Shown here: positions 24,301-36,940 of the stretch, in pieces
Layout: each line of letters begins with the position of its first letter
Position numbering within the stretch: position 1 is the stretch's first letter
Assembly (NCBI GenBank): GCA_029379385.1
Contig: CM055605.1
Location: forward strand, 15,597,001 to 15,661,000
Length of the DNA: 64,000 bases
Source: Quillaja saponaria
Taxonomy: Eukaryota > Streptophyta > Magnoliopsida > Fabales > Quillajaceae
Direction of reading: 5' to 3'
Notes under the pieces: generated by a model
Database searches by the model: none
What the model was told of the DNA's origin: nothing
What the model saw: only the letters and a program-made list of their open reading frames with translations
Translations under genes and position numbers: made by a program

Positions 24301-24720
24301 CGCCAAAATGCAAAACTGGGCTACTACCCCTTTTGCTGTCTTGGTTGAGTTAAGGAAGAAGAATACATTAGACATTGAAATGATACAAGGCCACACAAGA
24401 GCTATAAAAGGGAGAGTAAAAAGGAAGAGTGTGGTAGCAGTACTTAAAGAGCACGGCAGCAAAGCAAGGAAAAGGAAAACTAGGCTCGGTTTCTTGAAGA
24501 TTTTGGCTGCAATCCCTGCTGTCGAAATAATTCCCATGGCAGCTAGTCGTAACGGAAGGCTAGGCCATCAAAAATCATACCAAAAAGAAAGGTGGAGAAT
24601 AGTGTTCAAAGCTGAATTTTAAGAAGACACCGACATACTCTAGAACTAACTAAAATAAAGGAGGAACAAGTCTAGCGGTGGAAAGACAGAGGGAAGAAGG
24701 TACTCGGCCCAAAATAAAAT
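21362..24720 (-). mobile_element. LTR-like family L copy (minus orientation)
   Basis: The start is a diverged TGTCATACCC followed by CTTCACAGAGGCATAACTAG. Landmarks follow in the usual order: hairpin relic near 21,790, GGTGCACCTAGATCTC near 22,172, CATTCATCACTTACG near 22,384, then the segment 23,430-24,720 shared with 30,190-35,090 and 57,850-62,090. It shows the uninterrupted sequence CTGCTGGCTACCCTAGC at 24,196-24,212, where the other two copies carry a nested L. The inner end is near CTCGGCCC at about 24,710. Confidence 0.65.
24280..24622. other. Short frames open on both strands, kept in three L copies
   Basis: The plus frame 24,308-24,622 (104 codons, basic, with RKKNTLDIEMIQGHTRAI) and the minus frame 24,280-24,537 (85 codons, hydrophobic, with NVFFFLNSTKTAKG) overlap. 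Both are also open at 34,628-34,934 and 61,663-61,986. Double-strand openness plus placement inside a noncoding repeat makes coding doubtful. If one is real, the minus frame agrees with the orientation of this L copy read from its TGTTATAAC end. Confidence 0.2.
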
Positions 24721-27447
24721 AAAAAACTTGGAAATAAAATATTATATCATAGTACACATGTGATAATTATGACTCTAATTATAAAATATACTATATTATT
24801 GTTTTATAATTCATTATATTCATAAAAAATTTATTTACCAAAACACTTTAAATGAAATGAATTCCAAGTCCAAGTCAATCTATGGTATAATCAAAATACA
24901 TTTTTCAATTTATACATATGTGTGTATATATATATATATAATGTGTATATATATATATACACACACTAGTATTTATTCATTTTAAACCTAATTTGCCTAT
25001 ATTTTGATTCGACTAATAACACAGGTCACAAACAGACTACGAGGAAGGAGTTAACACCACCACCTCTTATAATCACAACTCTCCTTCTATATCCTGCTTG
25101 TTCTTGCTTCTCCTTTATTGGTATCTTTCATTTAAATAGAAAATTAATTTATGGTATGTTAGTCAAAGCTTCAGAAATAATCTTGAATTCTTGGTCCAAT
25201 ATTCCATATTAGTAAAGACTCAATACACACTATTAATCGATAAGGCCAGAGTTGAACAAGAATTTCTCCTTCTAAAAAAGTTTACAAAATAAAATGCCTT
25301 TTTTTTGGCCGCATAGATTGTGTTATTATAGGTCAAAGGTAGTGAAACATTTTTGACACCACCACTCAAATGCTATTACTACCTCCAGCTCCACCACATC
25401 ATAAAACACCACCCAATGCCAACCATTGTAGCCACCCCATTGATCACAGGCTCACAGCCATGACCACCACCACCACCACATGCCTCACCTTAACCTCTTA
25501 GCTACTTCTAGAACATCCAATTAAGGATTGATAAATTAATAGTTCTTCATGTAAGTTGAACTATTTTTGTCAAGCACAAATTAATGCACATAGATATATA
25601 ATTTGCTAGATATGAACTAATTCACATTATTCTCTTAAACCTAGAAAGAAACTAAATTAGGTTGACATGTTTTTTCATTTCAAGTATCTTGATAGGATAG
25701 TGAAAATGAATTCTACATGACTAGAAAAAGCAACTAAACTGTAGCACCAATTACATCTTAGCGAAGATGGTGGCTGAGAGGTAGAGATGGTGTCTCTGTG
25801 GCCTGTACTTGTAGTTCATAAAAAATAAATATATTTTGGGGTCAAATATAATTACTCTATTTTTTAATAGTATAGGTAACAAGTTAATATAAATAAATGG
25901 TTGTGATTCACTCAAATAAAATTGATGGTGAATGAATGATATACTTCAGCTGGGTCTTAAATACCGTACAAAAAGAGTAGTTATTGTATAACTCATCTAG
26001 TACCATTATCAAACAAGATATTACATGATACTACTTTTACATATATATCTTTAAAAAATTTGCTATAAGACCAATGTTTAGAAAGACAGTTTCTTTTATT
26101 ATCAAATATACTCTGTCTTTTTTTTTTTTAGTTATAACTACTAAGCTAATACAAACTATTATGTACTAAGGTGCATTTTTTAAAATGTTCATACAATTTA
26201 ATTATAGTTTTGTTGCTTCGCCGATAATTAACTTATTTTGGTTATCCTTTTCATAAGTAACTTTCTTTACAAATTGTGAGATATGTAAGATTAAATCAAT
26301 TTGTGCATAAAAAAAAAAAAAAAAAAAAAAAAGAGATAACACATTATTTATTTCTTCATTTTGTTCTTTAGTTTTTATAAAAAAAGAAAAAATACAAAGC
26401 ACCAGAGGTAAGCTAGCCATAAATAATTACCAAATAGGAAGAGGAAGATTATATAGTGCGTGTGCAAAACAGTAACATGTACACACGTTATTTTACATAG
26501 ATGAAAAAGTTATTTCTCTTTTATTTTTTTCAAGCTTTATAGAAATTAGTATAACAATTTTATTTATATTTTTTGTACAAAAGGGAATAACATTAAGTAA
26601 GAAACAATACAAAGTCTTGGGAAATTGACTCCCATCAAATTACCCATAAACATATTAGCACTACAACTAAGAACAATAAAGAATAACTTAAGGTTTTTGG
26701 ATGACATTTCCCATTTTTACTAGTCCATCAGCAATTCAGCTTAACTATTAGACTCTTTGAAGCAATGCTTAATGCTAGAAGGAGTCCATCAAGTTATTGC
26801 AGTCATATATCAAGTTGTTCTTTGTTTAACAATACCATTGAACCAAAGAACAACTCCAAACTGGAAAAGGAAACTTCAATTGTTTTTTGTTCAATGGCTC
26901 ATATAGTCATAGCCTTTAGGTTTACAATTGTTTCTTCAATTATATGCTTCTAACACTAATTGAATATGAAAAAGGATACTGATTCAATGAGGTGATTCAA
27001 CCCTAAACAATGGGTAAAACTTAAAAAAAAAATTAATCATAAAAAAGGGAAAGTCTCCCTCCTAAATAAAAAGAAATTAGAAAGAGAAGTATTTCTCCAA
27101 AAGAAATGGAAACAAATGCATAACAGAATGAAAGTTTCCCACCTAAATTAAAACAAATAGAAATCAAGTCCTTCTCAAAATAAAAGAAAACTTATAATGC
27201 ATAAAAGAAAAGGAAAGTCATATGCCCATTATAGCAATTAGGAAGTTAACTAAATATTAATTACCCAAATTGGATGCTAAAAGGAAAGTAACTAATGTAT
27301 TTCATCATTCAAGCTCAGTGGTTCATATCACATCTAGACCACATGTTTTAGCCTATATATAACTCACAAACACACATAATATAGACATGCATATTTAGGT
27401 TAACTCTTATTTAAGTTTTTTTGATTTGGTTTTAAGCCAAATTCAGG

Positions 27448-27586
27448 GCTCTCTACTCACCAACTCTAGAAGGAGGTGATGGTAGAACTCAAGTGCTAGT
27501 TCATGGAAAACTCTGATGGGGTTACCTTCATCTCTTTGGTATTGGTTTGAAGGGAGCTTCGATTGTGGCTTTGAGGCCATGAATAT
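27448..27586 (-). pseudogene. Small conserved frame in family D, copy 1
   Basis: The minus-strand ATG at 27,586 opens a frame beginning MASKPQSKLPSNQYQRDEGN and ending after VSREP at a TGA. The same N-terminus occurs at 63,713-63,480 (77 codons) and at about 57,032 (MASETQSELLSNQYQ). Differences between the copies are mostly amino acid changing, so the frame does not look selected. It may be a relic of a gene carried by family D. I do not recognise it. Confidence 0.25.
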
Positions 27587-27705
27587 CTCTTACTCTTTTA
27601 TTGTTTTGGATTACTGAAGAACTCCCGCAAGTATATATAACTCTCTCACTTTCTCTTCAGTTGCTATTTAGATTGAGTACCCTTGTACGTACAAATTGTG
27701 TTTTA

Positions 27706-27785
27706 ACATATTAATTTCTTACATTGGCGTATAAGAAAATTATTAATTTCTTACATTGGCGTATAAGAAAATTATTAATTTCTTG
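27706..27785. repeat. 32-bp tandem duplication
   Basis: The word ACATTGGCGTATAAGAAAA occurs at 27,721 and 27,753, in two adjacent 32-bp units. The matching places at 57,180 and 63,860 have one unit. Confidence 0.85.
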
Positions 27786-27867
27786 TGTTAATATTAGCAC
27801 ATATGTACTCATTTCAATTGAGGATTAATGATTTTTTTTTTTTAGTAATAGTTGTAGATTAGACCCA

Positions 27868-30190
27868 CAACTTGGAGGTGAGGAATAATTGATTTCTTTC
27901 AATTGTAGACAAAAAAAGCTTCAATTTATCGTGCTCATAGGGTATACATAAGTTATTACTAGTATTTTTATTTGTCTTTTATATTCTCTTATATAAATTT
28001 TAACAAATTTTTATATGCAAATCATCAAAACATAAAAGTATTTAGCCTTAGTAATAATCCACCTAGTTGGAATAGACATAAGAAATATACGCATTAAAAC
28101 ATTAAAACACAATTTATGTCAATTTTTTAAAAATTGAAAAAAAAAAAAAACAACATTGATTTTGGAGTTAAGTTTTAATTGTGGTTTAACAAATGATATC
28201 ATATAAATTTATATTTTATTTTTTATAAATGTTAAACATAATATAATTTTTCCTATATGAATTAGTTTACTAATATATATTACCAACTTAGGAAAATAAA
28301 TTAATAATTTAAATTTATTTAATATAGTCACACCTACAAAATATTCAATTTAATCTTCATAATATTAAATCTAATATAATTATACTGACATTAATTAAAT
28401 TACTAAAATATTGATATTATATATTAACAACCTAGGAAAATAAAAATAAAAATTTGAAATTTATTTAATATAGTCACACCTACAAAATGTTTAATCTAAT
28501 ATTTATAATATAATTTTTTCTTCATTAATAAGATTATTAATATATTGTTATTATATATTAACAACTTAGGAAATAAAAATAAAAATTTGAAATTCATTTA
28601 ATATAGTCACATTTACAAAATATTATATATCAACTAGTGTGTTTTGGTGATACATAACACGTTTTCGGGTTTTAATTAACTTTTTAACTGGATTTAAATG
28701 GATATTAGTATGACCTATCAGAATATTGAAAATTCAATTAAATTTTAATTTTTATAGATTTTAGAAAAAAAAAAAAAAAAGTGAAATCGAGACTAACCGG
28801 ATTTGTCCTATGTCGTCCAGTTTACACAATTCAATCCACAAAATATTTTTATGGTTCAAATCAGTGTTTCTTTACCATGCAACTAACATTTTAACCATTT
28901 GAGTGGATTTATTTTTTAAAACACCAATTTATTTTTGTGAAATGCAAATTTCATATCAACCCATATAACTAATCTCCACGATTTCTTTTATTTCATTAAT
29001 AATTACAATATTACAAACATAACTATATATTTCACGACTAAAAATGGACAATGAAAATAACAAAAAAACATATTATTAAATTATATGGTATGGCTCTCTT
29101 ACTTGCTTCATATATATATCTTTGCCAGAGTTTTGGTATATGTAATTAATATTTAAGGTCTTTTTTGCATATTAGTGGTGTGTGTTTTTTTTTTTTTTTT
29201 TTCAATACCATTAAAATTCTGGTTAACATATGTACAATTATAATTAGATTTTCTCTTGAAAACACTTTTATAGATAAACTCAAAATCAAATAAATGGATT
29301 TCTGGTTTCTTCAACCATCTTGTTTCTAATTTTATATTGCCAAATAAAATTCAAACATTTTTACCTTATTGATATCAATACATTTTTCTTAAACTACAAT
29401 TAAAATTTCTCTTTTTCTATAGGATTTTTTTGTTTTTTTTTTAATGATGTCTTAGAGATACTTGTTGTTAAGGTTTAATGGTTGAAAATTAAATTTTAAA
29501 ATAAATAAGAATCCATCAATTACTTGGCACTTAATCATCATCAAGATAATAAATGATTAAAAAAATACATATGCACTTTAACAAATAATAGTGTTCAACC
29601 GAACAAGATGATTGGGTTTTCAATAAAATTCACTTGACCTGACCAACTTGGAGGTGAGGAATAATTGATTTCTTTCAATTGTAGACAAAAAAAGCTTCAA
29701 TATATCGTGCTCATAGGATATACATAAGTTATTACTAGTATTTGTATTTGTCTTTTATATTCTCTTATATAAATTTTAACAAATTTTTATATGCAAATAA
29801 TCAAAACATAAAAGTATTTAGCCTTAGTAATAATCCACCTAGTTGGAATACATAGAAGAAATATATGAATTAAAACATTAAAACACAATTTATGTCAATT
29901 TTTTAAAAATTAAAAAAAAAAAAAAAAAAAAAAACAACATTGATTTTGGAGTTAAGTTTTAATTGTGGTCTAACCAATGATATAATATAAATATTTAATT
30001 TAATTTTTATAAATGTTAAACATAATATAATTTAGCCTACATGAATTAGTTTACTAATATATATTACCAACTTAGGAAAATAAATTAATAATTTAAATTT
30101 ATTTAATATAGTCACAACAACAAAATATTAAATTTAATCTTCATAATATTAAATATAATATAATATAATTTTTATAATATTAAATTAAAA
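27868..30190. repeat. Direct repeats of about 0.5 kb flanking 1.27 kb in family D
   Basis: 27,870-28,378 and 29,644-30,165 are direct copies starting CAACTTGGAGGTGAGGAAT. The equivalent place at 57,306-57,845 has one copy and no insert. The intervening 28,379-29,643 is AT-rich with no readable protein. The ends are not TG/CA, so a partial tandem duplication followed by divergence, or an insertion plus duplication, fits better than an LTR pair. Confidence 0.55.
28265..28640. repeat. Three irregular tandem AT-rich units
   Basis: The phrase CTTAGGAAA...TTTATTTAATATAGTCACA recurs three times, near 28,287, 28,430 and 28,568, spaced about 140 bp apart. The second direct-repeat copy near 30,070 has one unit. 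Confidence 0.6.
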
Positions 30191-30971
30191 TATTTTCACG
30201 TATCATATTAAGACCCTAACCTACACTTTTTATTTGGAACTATTAATTTAGTTCAGTTTCGAAAATATTCCAAATGTTAGATTTCTTCAACTTGCAAAAT
30301 GTGCCCCTGCTTCACTTCAATAACCACTTCCGAGTTACTTTCCATGATTCTTAAATCATACATAATTACAAGAAATATATTTCTTGAAAATTAAATCTCC
30401 TTAACTCTTTAACCTTTTAAAATTACATTAATTAGTTCCATATCATATTTCTTAATTAGCTATTTTATTTATCAAACCTAGGGAAGTCAACTTCTAAATA
30501 TATGATAACACTTAATTTCTTTTATACACGTTGTCAAATACTTTTAAAAAAATATTTAATTTCCTTTAGTGTGTATGCATTTGTATATATACATACACCA
30601 AGAATTCAACATATCTCATCCTTTTCATACTACTTATATCCCAACTTTGAATCCTAATTAAATTACTTATCTACAATTTATCTAACTTAAGAGTATATAA
30701 GTCCTATATTATCATACTTACATTTCCAATTTCCTCATTCAACAATTAGACATAATTATGTTATATATTCATTTTCTTAAACTTTTGCTTAGAATTTTCT
30801 TAGTCCTTAATTCTAAATCATCAACTATAAAAAATATAAAGAAATCAAAGCCACAAACTAGCTAGCTATTGACAAAACTCATGGCAAGGAGGAGTTTTCT
30901 TCACCTAACTCCCATTGCTTCCATGGCTAGATTAGGAAGAGTGGGGAGCTATCCCTCTTGGTTCTAGCTGC
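30191..30971 (-). mobile_element. LTR-like family L, part left of a nested L (minus orientation)
   Basis: It matches 23,432-24,205 nearly base for base, then is interrupted at 30,971 by a plus-strand L copy. The rest of this copy resumes at 34,568. Confidence 0.75.
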
Positions 30972-31269
30972 TATTATAACCGTCCTAAATCGATTATGTA
31001 AAAATTGAGTTTTAGACATAATGTGTAAATTAGAATTGTAAAATAAATAAATTAAATGAATAACTATACAAGTAAACATGTTATAACCCGATATTAAATC
31101 TTGAAATTTGAACAAGTTAGTATAAGTTTTGATTATAAAAATAAGAGCAAGAATAGATAAAATAAACGTTGTACATATATATATAAAATTTAAACTTACT
31201 TGATTTTGATCTTGACTTTTCATGTAATTTTATTGATAAATGAAATTAATGTATAAATACAAAAAAGCA

Positions 31270-31319
<50 letters not shown>

Positions 31320-32313
31320 AGAATAATTGTGAGCCATACATTTCCTTTTTCATACTTTGACTTTACTTTTTTTTGTATTTTACTTTATACCCATTACAAT
31401 TTTTTTTTAAATTTTTTATTCCTTCACCTTTTTGGATCAATTTTTTTCTACCTTTTCTTCCCTTTGTTGCTTCCACCGCCTTTGAGATCTTTTTGTCCCC
31501 TACTTCCCAAAAATTCGAGGAGGTTCTGCTTCTTTGTGTCCTGTCTTTGCCGAGGAGAACTCTTGGCAGTCAACCCTCCCTAGTCTAGCTACAGAGAGTT
31601 CAAGTTGTGACAGCAGTAGCTAAGTCTTTGTGACCGAGCCCTACTCTTTCTTTCCTCTGTTTTGGGGTGGTAATGAATTCCTTGTGGGACCATCCTCATT
31701 GCAAATGCCTTTTTGCTTTGCTGGCCATTCCTTCCTCCTTCAATTTCAGTCCTTCTGCTAGTTGTAAATAGTCCAAATTCAATTCCAAGGGAGTCACGTA
31801 AGAACAACTTTCTAAGTTCCAAGTAACTTTCAATTCCTCTTTCTTTATATTTGTGAATTTATTTTCAGTTTCCTCTGAATACTTATATGAAATGCACAAA
31901 GTCTATTATGATTTTCCACCTTTCATTATGTCTTGGTTGCATGGTTCTGTATGTCAAAGTAATATTATTTAAAACATTGAGAATATTTGTAGCTCTGTAT
32001 GATTAAAACACCATTGGCTTATATTAAGGATCTGCTTTGAGTCCTTTGTTTTTTTTAGTTGACGTGCATGTATGTCCAAACCAATATGAGTTCCCTAGGT
32101 GCATAGCTCTGCGAGTAATATAGTTGATAGCTCTAATGACTTTAATCTAGTTAAACCTTAAACTAAATTGGAAATTTAAATGTAGCGATATAGGAGTTGG
32201 TGAATTGTGTTAATTCTTGTAGGATATATAATAAATAGAACTTAACAAAATTGAAATCTTGAGAGTTAGGTATTAATTGAAATTGAAGCTAATGTTTGGA
32301 ACTTGATGTTGGG

Positions 32314-32364
<51 letters not shown>

Positions 32365-34567
32365 CAACAATAGAAGGAATTTATGCACCTAAGATGCTTG
32401 TAAAAATGCCTAAATGAAACAAGTTGTAATAAAATGAGTAAAACGAGGTAAACTTAATTCTTGGTCATGAGGATTTAATAAAAGTGGGTAGTGAGTATGA
32501 ACAAAGAATGGTTAGTTGGGGGGTGAAGTGTTGTAATTGGGAGTTCGGTGAACTATGTAGGGATGCAGGGCAGATTTCGTGAGTAACAGAAGACCGGTAT
32601 TTTGAGTGCCTTCGGGGAAGAATTAAATTAAGAGTTAAATAGATAAAATGTAGCTTATAGTCTTGAAATATTGTCTGCAAAATTTCGTAGCTTGGTTCCA
32701 AGTATGTTGTTAGTTAGAGCTGTTAGAGTTTGGCTAGGTCATGTAGGATTTTTAATGCCCTATTTTTGGTTCATGTAATAAATTGAGTGGATTCAATACT
32801 GATTTTAGGAAAAGTTTCTAAATAATAAAGAATGGTATACTTGTCTATTAATAAACCCAATAAACTGAATTAGATTTTGTTTGTCCTAGAGAAAGTTATG
32901 TTCAATTAACTAAGGTAAGGTCAAAGCTGTCAAAATCCTGCGTTTTGTAGAATTTGATTCAATTTCAAAGAATAAACTGTATTGATACACAAATGTAAAA
33001 AATAAAAATGATAAACCATTATAAAGCTACATGTGTCTAGTATTTTATAAATTTTACGAAATTGGATTCAGAATTTTCTAGGGAAAGATATGACCGTTAA
33101 AGTGGACACTGGTCCAAACCCCAAGTTTGGACAATTTCAACCTCTCTTACTCACTAAGTGCTTTTTATCTTTTCTAATAGTTTCATCTATCCTCTGTATT
33201 GTCAAGACATTTAAAATATCTCTTCATTATTAACCCTATCACAGAAAGTCTAATTCATATTAACTGACATGTAATAATTTAATGGAAAACTTTAATAAAG
33301 AAATCTACACAAGTTGAGATATAAGCTTAGTAACTAAAAAGGTTATAACAATAACATTTAGAAACTAAGTATTATGTGGAAACATGAATTTCAGTTCCGA
33401 ATCCTAACATAGACCTGATGGGATGCATGAACGTAAGTGCAAGGCACAAATGGAGTCAATTGAGGTGAGTGGTAATTGCTGCCTTTAAGGGCTAGATTAG
33501 TATGTGTAATTATTTGTTTATTTGAATATACGTGATATATAGAAAATAAGCAAGTAGATTATTTCAGTAATTTATTTAAATTATATTTTTTTGAAACTGG
33601 TTGCTTTGTTTGACATTGGTTGTGGTTGATAAAGGCCAACAAAGTGAGATTTTTATGAAAAGTGATTTTTATCTCTAAAATTAAAAAAAAAAATCCATGT
33701 GCACCTAGGATGTGCTAATTTAAAACCATAAGAAAATTATGATTCTGATAAATGTTTTTTTAAATTGAGTGCTCAGGCCCGGTAGGATAGATTGTGTATG
33801 GAGATCAATTTGTTGTGCAGGCGCATAAATGCCTGGTAGGGGGTGATAGTGTTGTGCGGGGCTGAGTCCCTCGTTGGCCCTATGGTTGCTTTGTTTGATA
33901 TTATTACTCTGATTAATTTGTGATCAATTGTTTCATGTAAATTATGAATTTATGACAATTATAATATACATGTGTAATGTGTATTAAGGTATGATCAATG
34001 TTACATGAGGATATTATATATATGTTATACGTTTGTGTTGAGTGATGCTAGTACTCTTTAGGTATGATTTTTCACTCACAAAGTCCATAGGACTCATCCC
34101 TCTCTTGTGGATTGTTTTAGTAACAGGGGTTCGGTACTTGGCATTACCGAACTTGTGACTTACCGATTAAGTGTGGCAAAGTAATTCCAGGATCTCAGAC
34201 TTGAAGGTAAATGATGAAAGTTTGCATTCACATTAGAACTGTGGGGTGTATAATTTTGAATGATGTAAGCATCTAGTTATTTGTCTTGTTTATGATATGG
34301 ATGGAGCGGAGCTCCTTGTTATCTTTATGTTATGGTTGTGTAGAGTCATGAGCATATGTATTTGTATTTTGATGCATGTTCTATATTACAGGGAACCTCA
34401 GCTAAAATTTTTAGTAACTTGTTAATTGTTATAGGAAATGAACTTTTAAGGTGAACTTCGGTTTTATTAAATCTACTTTTATTCTTTAATTGGGTCATGA
34501 GTCAGGTTTGTTATTTTGTTTCGAAGTCAGGGTTATGGCTAGTCATGCTTCCGTGAGGGGTATGACA
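30972..34567 (+). mobile_element. Complete 3.6-kb family L copy, apparent solo LTR
   Basis: It starts TATTATAACCGTCC (ancestral TGTTATAACC inferred) and ends GGGGTATGACA. It is flanked by GCTGC at 30,967-30,971 and GCTAC at 34,568-34,572, a 5-bp target duplication with one mismatch. The uninterrupted target is readable at 24,196-24,212. The ends, the 5-bp duplication and the lack of any gag, pol or primer-binding site support a solo LTR of a long-LTR retrotransposon, perhaps Ty3-type (inferred). It contains TA runs at 31,276-31,313 and 32,319-32,357, a pyrimidine-rich block at 31,340-31,500, and the hairpin box near 34,078. Confidence 0.65.
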
Positions 34568-35095
34568 GCTACCCAGCCACCTGAGGTACATGGCAGCTTT
34601 GCCATTAAACATAAAGTCCTCTATAGCCTAAGGTGAACCAGCTGACTGAAGGGAGGTTCCAGTACACTCCAAACTGCGAAACAAGGCAACAAACCCTTTT
34701 GCTGTCTTGGCTGAGTTAAGGAAGAAGAATACATTAGACATTGAAATGATACAAGGCCACACAAGAGCTATACAAGGGATAGTAAAAAGGAAGAGTGTGG
34801 TAGCAATACTTAAAAAGCACGGTGGCAAAGTAAGGAAAAGGAAAACTAGGCTTGGTTTCTTAAAGATTTTGGCTGTAGTCCCTGCTGTCCAACTAATTCC
34901 CATGGCAGCTAGGCTTAAAGGAAGGCAAGGCTAACGAAAATCATACCAACAAGAAAGGAGAAGAATAGTGTTCATAGCTGAATTTTAAGAAGATACCGAC
35001 ATACTCTAGAACTATCTAAAATAGTGGAGGAACAAGTGTGAAGGTGGAAAGACAGAGGGAAGAAGGTACTCGGCCCCAAAGAAAAAAAAAAAACT
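34568..35095 (-). mobile_element. LTR-like family L, part right of the nested L (minus orientation)
   Basis: It resumes the copy broken at 30,971 and matches 24,205-24,720. It ends at GTACTCGGCCCC near 35,078. Confidence 0.75.
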
Positions 35096-35303
35096 TAGAA
35101 ATAAAATTTTATATCATAGTACACATGTGATAATTATGACTCTAATTTATCTATAATTATATATATATATATATATATATTATTGTTTTATAATTCATTA
35201 TATTCATAACAAATTTTATTTACCAAAACACTTTAAATGAAATGAATTCCAAGTTCAAGTCAATCTATAGTATAATCAAAATACATTTTCCAATTTATAC
35301 ATA

Positions 35304-35358
<55 letters not shown>

Positions 35359-36940
35359 TAGTATTTATTCACTTTAAACCTAATTTGCCTAATAACACAG
35401 GTCAAGTATGAATATTCTAAAACATACATTAAATTATCTGGATATCACAGTAGTAAAGTGTGGAGATTATTTTTTAAATAATTTAAATATGTATATATTA
35501 TATAGTAGGAGACCATAAGAGTCTTTTGACTTTTAGAATAGTATAGATATATGTATACAATATTTTTATTTTATTTTATTAAAATAATAAATTGAGGTAT
35601 CTATTAAGAAAATAAGTTAAAAATTAAAGAATGATATAAAAAAAGTAAATATTAGGATTATTTTGGAAAAAAAAAAAAAAAGTAAAAGTAAGATATTTTG
35701 AAATTTTGGATATACAAATATGATTTTTAGTATTTTACACAAATTATTTTGTGACACTCTTAGATTTTCCATCTATACAAGTGAGGGGAGCGTTGATTTC
35801 TTCAAACTTTGGATCTTAGTGTTATTTCACTAAATCTAAAGGGAGGGGAATGTAATTTTCTCATTAGTTTACTATTGGTGGGTAAGAAAAATTATTTAGA
35901 TTATGATTTAAATTTCCTAAAGAGACTTACTTTGATCATTAGATTGAGATTGTAATATAGTTTTTATAGAGTACAGGAAAAGTTTGCTTGATGGATAAGT
36001 TCTACATAGTATAAATAAATATGCTTGTGAGAGTTGTAAAATATAGAGAAAGTGTGAGAATACTATGCACAAGATATTACTCTTTTTGTAATCTTTCTTA
36101 CTATAGTAAAATCTCTCTTCTCATCTGCGGATGTAGGTATGGGTGCCAAGTCATGTTAAATGTTCTTTATATTCTTTTCTAGTTATATTTTGCATGGCTA
36201 TCTTTTTTGTATTTTTTGTTATATCTCATTGAATTTTGAAGGGGGTTTTAATTAGTTTAATTCCCATTATAAATTAATTTCTTAACAATAGTATCACGGT
36301 AAGTTATACAATATCAAACTCTATTTACTGGGTATTAAATATCCAACTAAATTGGATACATGTTTTCTTGATAGTTTGACAAATCATCACACCTGCTAAT
36401 TATTTGTTTACCTCTTAAGGAAACTTGCCAATAAATTTGTGTATTTATGTTTTTCAACCCAATCTTATTAAATGCTTTCAATTTAATCCTTAACAAATAG
36501 AAAACCCGAAATTCCTTTCTTCTATTTGGGGTCTAACCCACAAAATTTGAAACTCATAACCTAAAATTTCAAATCCAGGAATCAAGAACAGACTACGAGG
36601 AAGGAGCAAACAACACCACCTCCTATAACCACAACTCTCCTTCTATATCCTGCTTGTTCTTGCTTCTCCTTTATTGGTATCTTTCATTTAAATAGGAAAT
36701 TGATTTATGGTATGTTAGTCAAACATTAGAAATAATCTTGAATTCTTGGTCCAATATTCCATAATAGTAAAGACTCCTTAGATACACACTAATAATTGAT
36801 AAGGTCAGAGTTGAACAAAAATTTCTCCTTCTAAAAAAGGGTACATAATAAAATGCCTCTTTTTTACCCCTAGATTATGTTATTAAAGGTTAAAGGTGGT
36901 GAAGCATTTTTGACACCACCACTCAAATGCTATTATGATA
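35096..36940. repeat. Family D, copy 2 (right part truncated)
   Basis: It matches 52,986-54,835. It carries the 1.18-kb segment missing from copy 1, including a diverged relative of repeat A at 35,545-35,880. At about 36,940, within CAAATGCTATTA, it stops and the second unit of the large duplication begins. Confidence 0.7.

Larger units (their letters stand above)
24721..27867. repeat. Unclassified repeat family D, copy 1
   Basis: It matches 52,986-57,300, 35,096-36,940 and 62,096-64,000. It lacks about 1.18 kb at 25,028, where ACACAGGTCA joins CAAACAGACTACGAGG; the other copies have extra sequence there (35,412-36,588). It contains a CCA-rich block at 25,378-25,478, a long A-run at 26,309-26,331 and a conserved TATA-like GCCTATATATAACTC at 27,351. 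No transposase or polymerase frame is readable. Confidence 0.65.

Noticed and set aside
25378..25478. CCA/CAC-rich block (ACCACCACCACCACC), repeated at 54,838-54,940
   Set aside because: Simple-sequence bias; the frames are interrupted and not shared between copies.
26765..26953. 62-codon frame beginning MLNARRSPSSYC, also at 62,899-63,087
   Set aside because: The 56,230 copy is interrupted, no homology is recognised, and neither strand gives a known domain. Possibly an antisense shadow of a dead gene, but not supportable.
31270..31315. Long alternating TA tracts here and at 8,976, 32,319, 35,320 and 47,079 as possible regulatory or origin sequences
   Set aside because: Ordinary AT microsatellites of variable length between duplicated copies.
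31329..31588. Phe/Leu/Pro-rich frames, repeated at 58,959-59,263
   Set aside because: They are low-complexity products of a pyrimidine tract inside L. The frames shift between copies.
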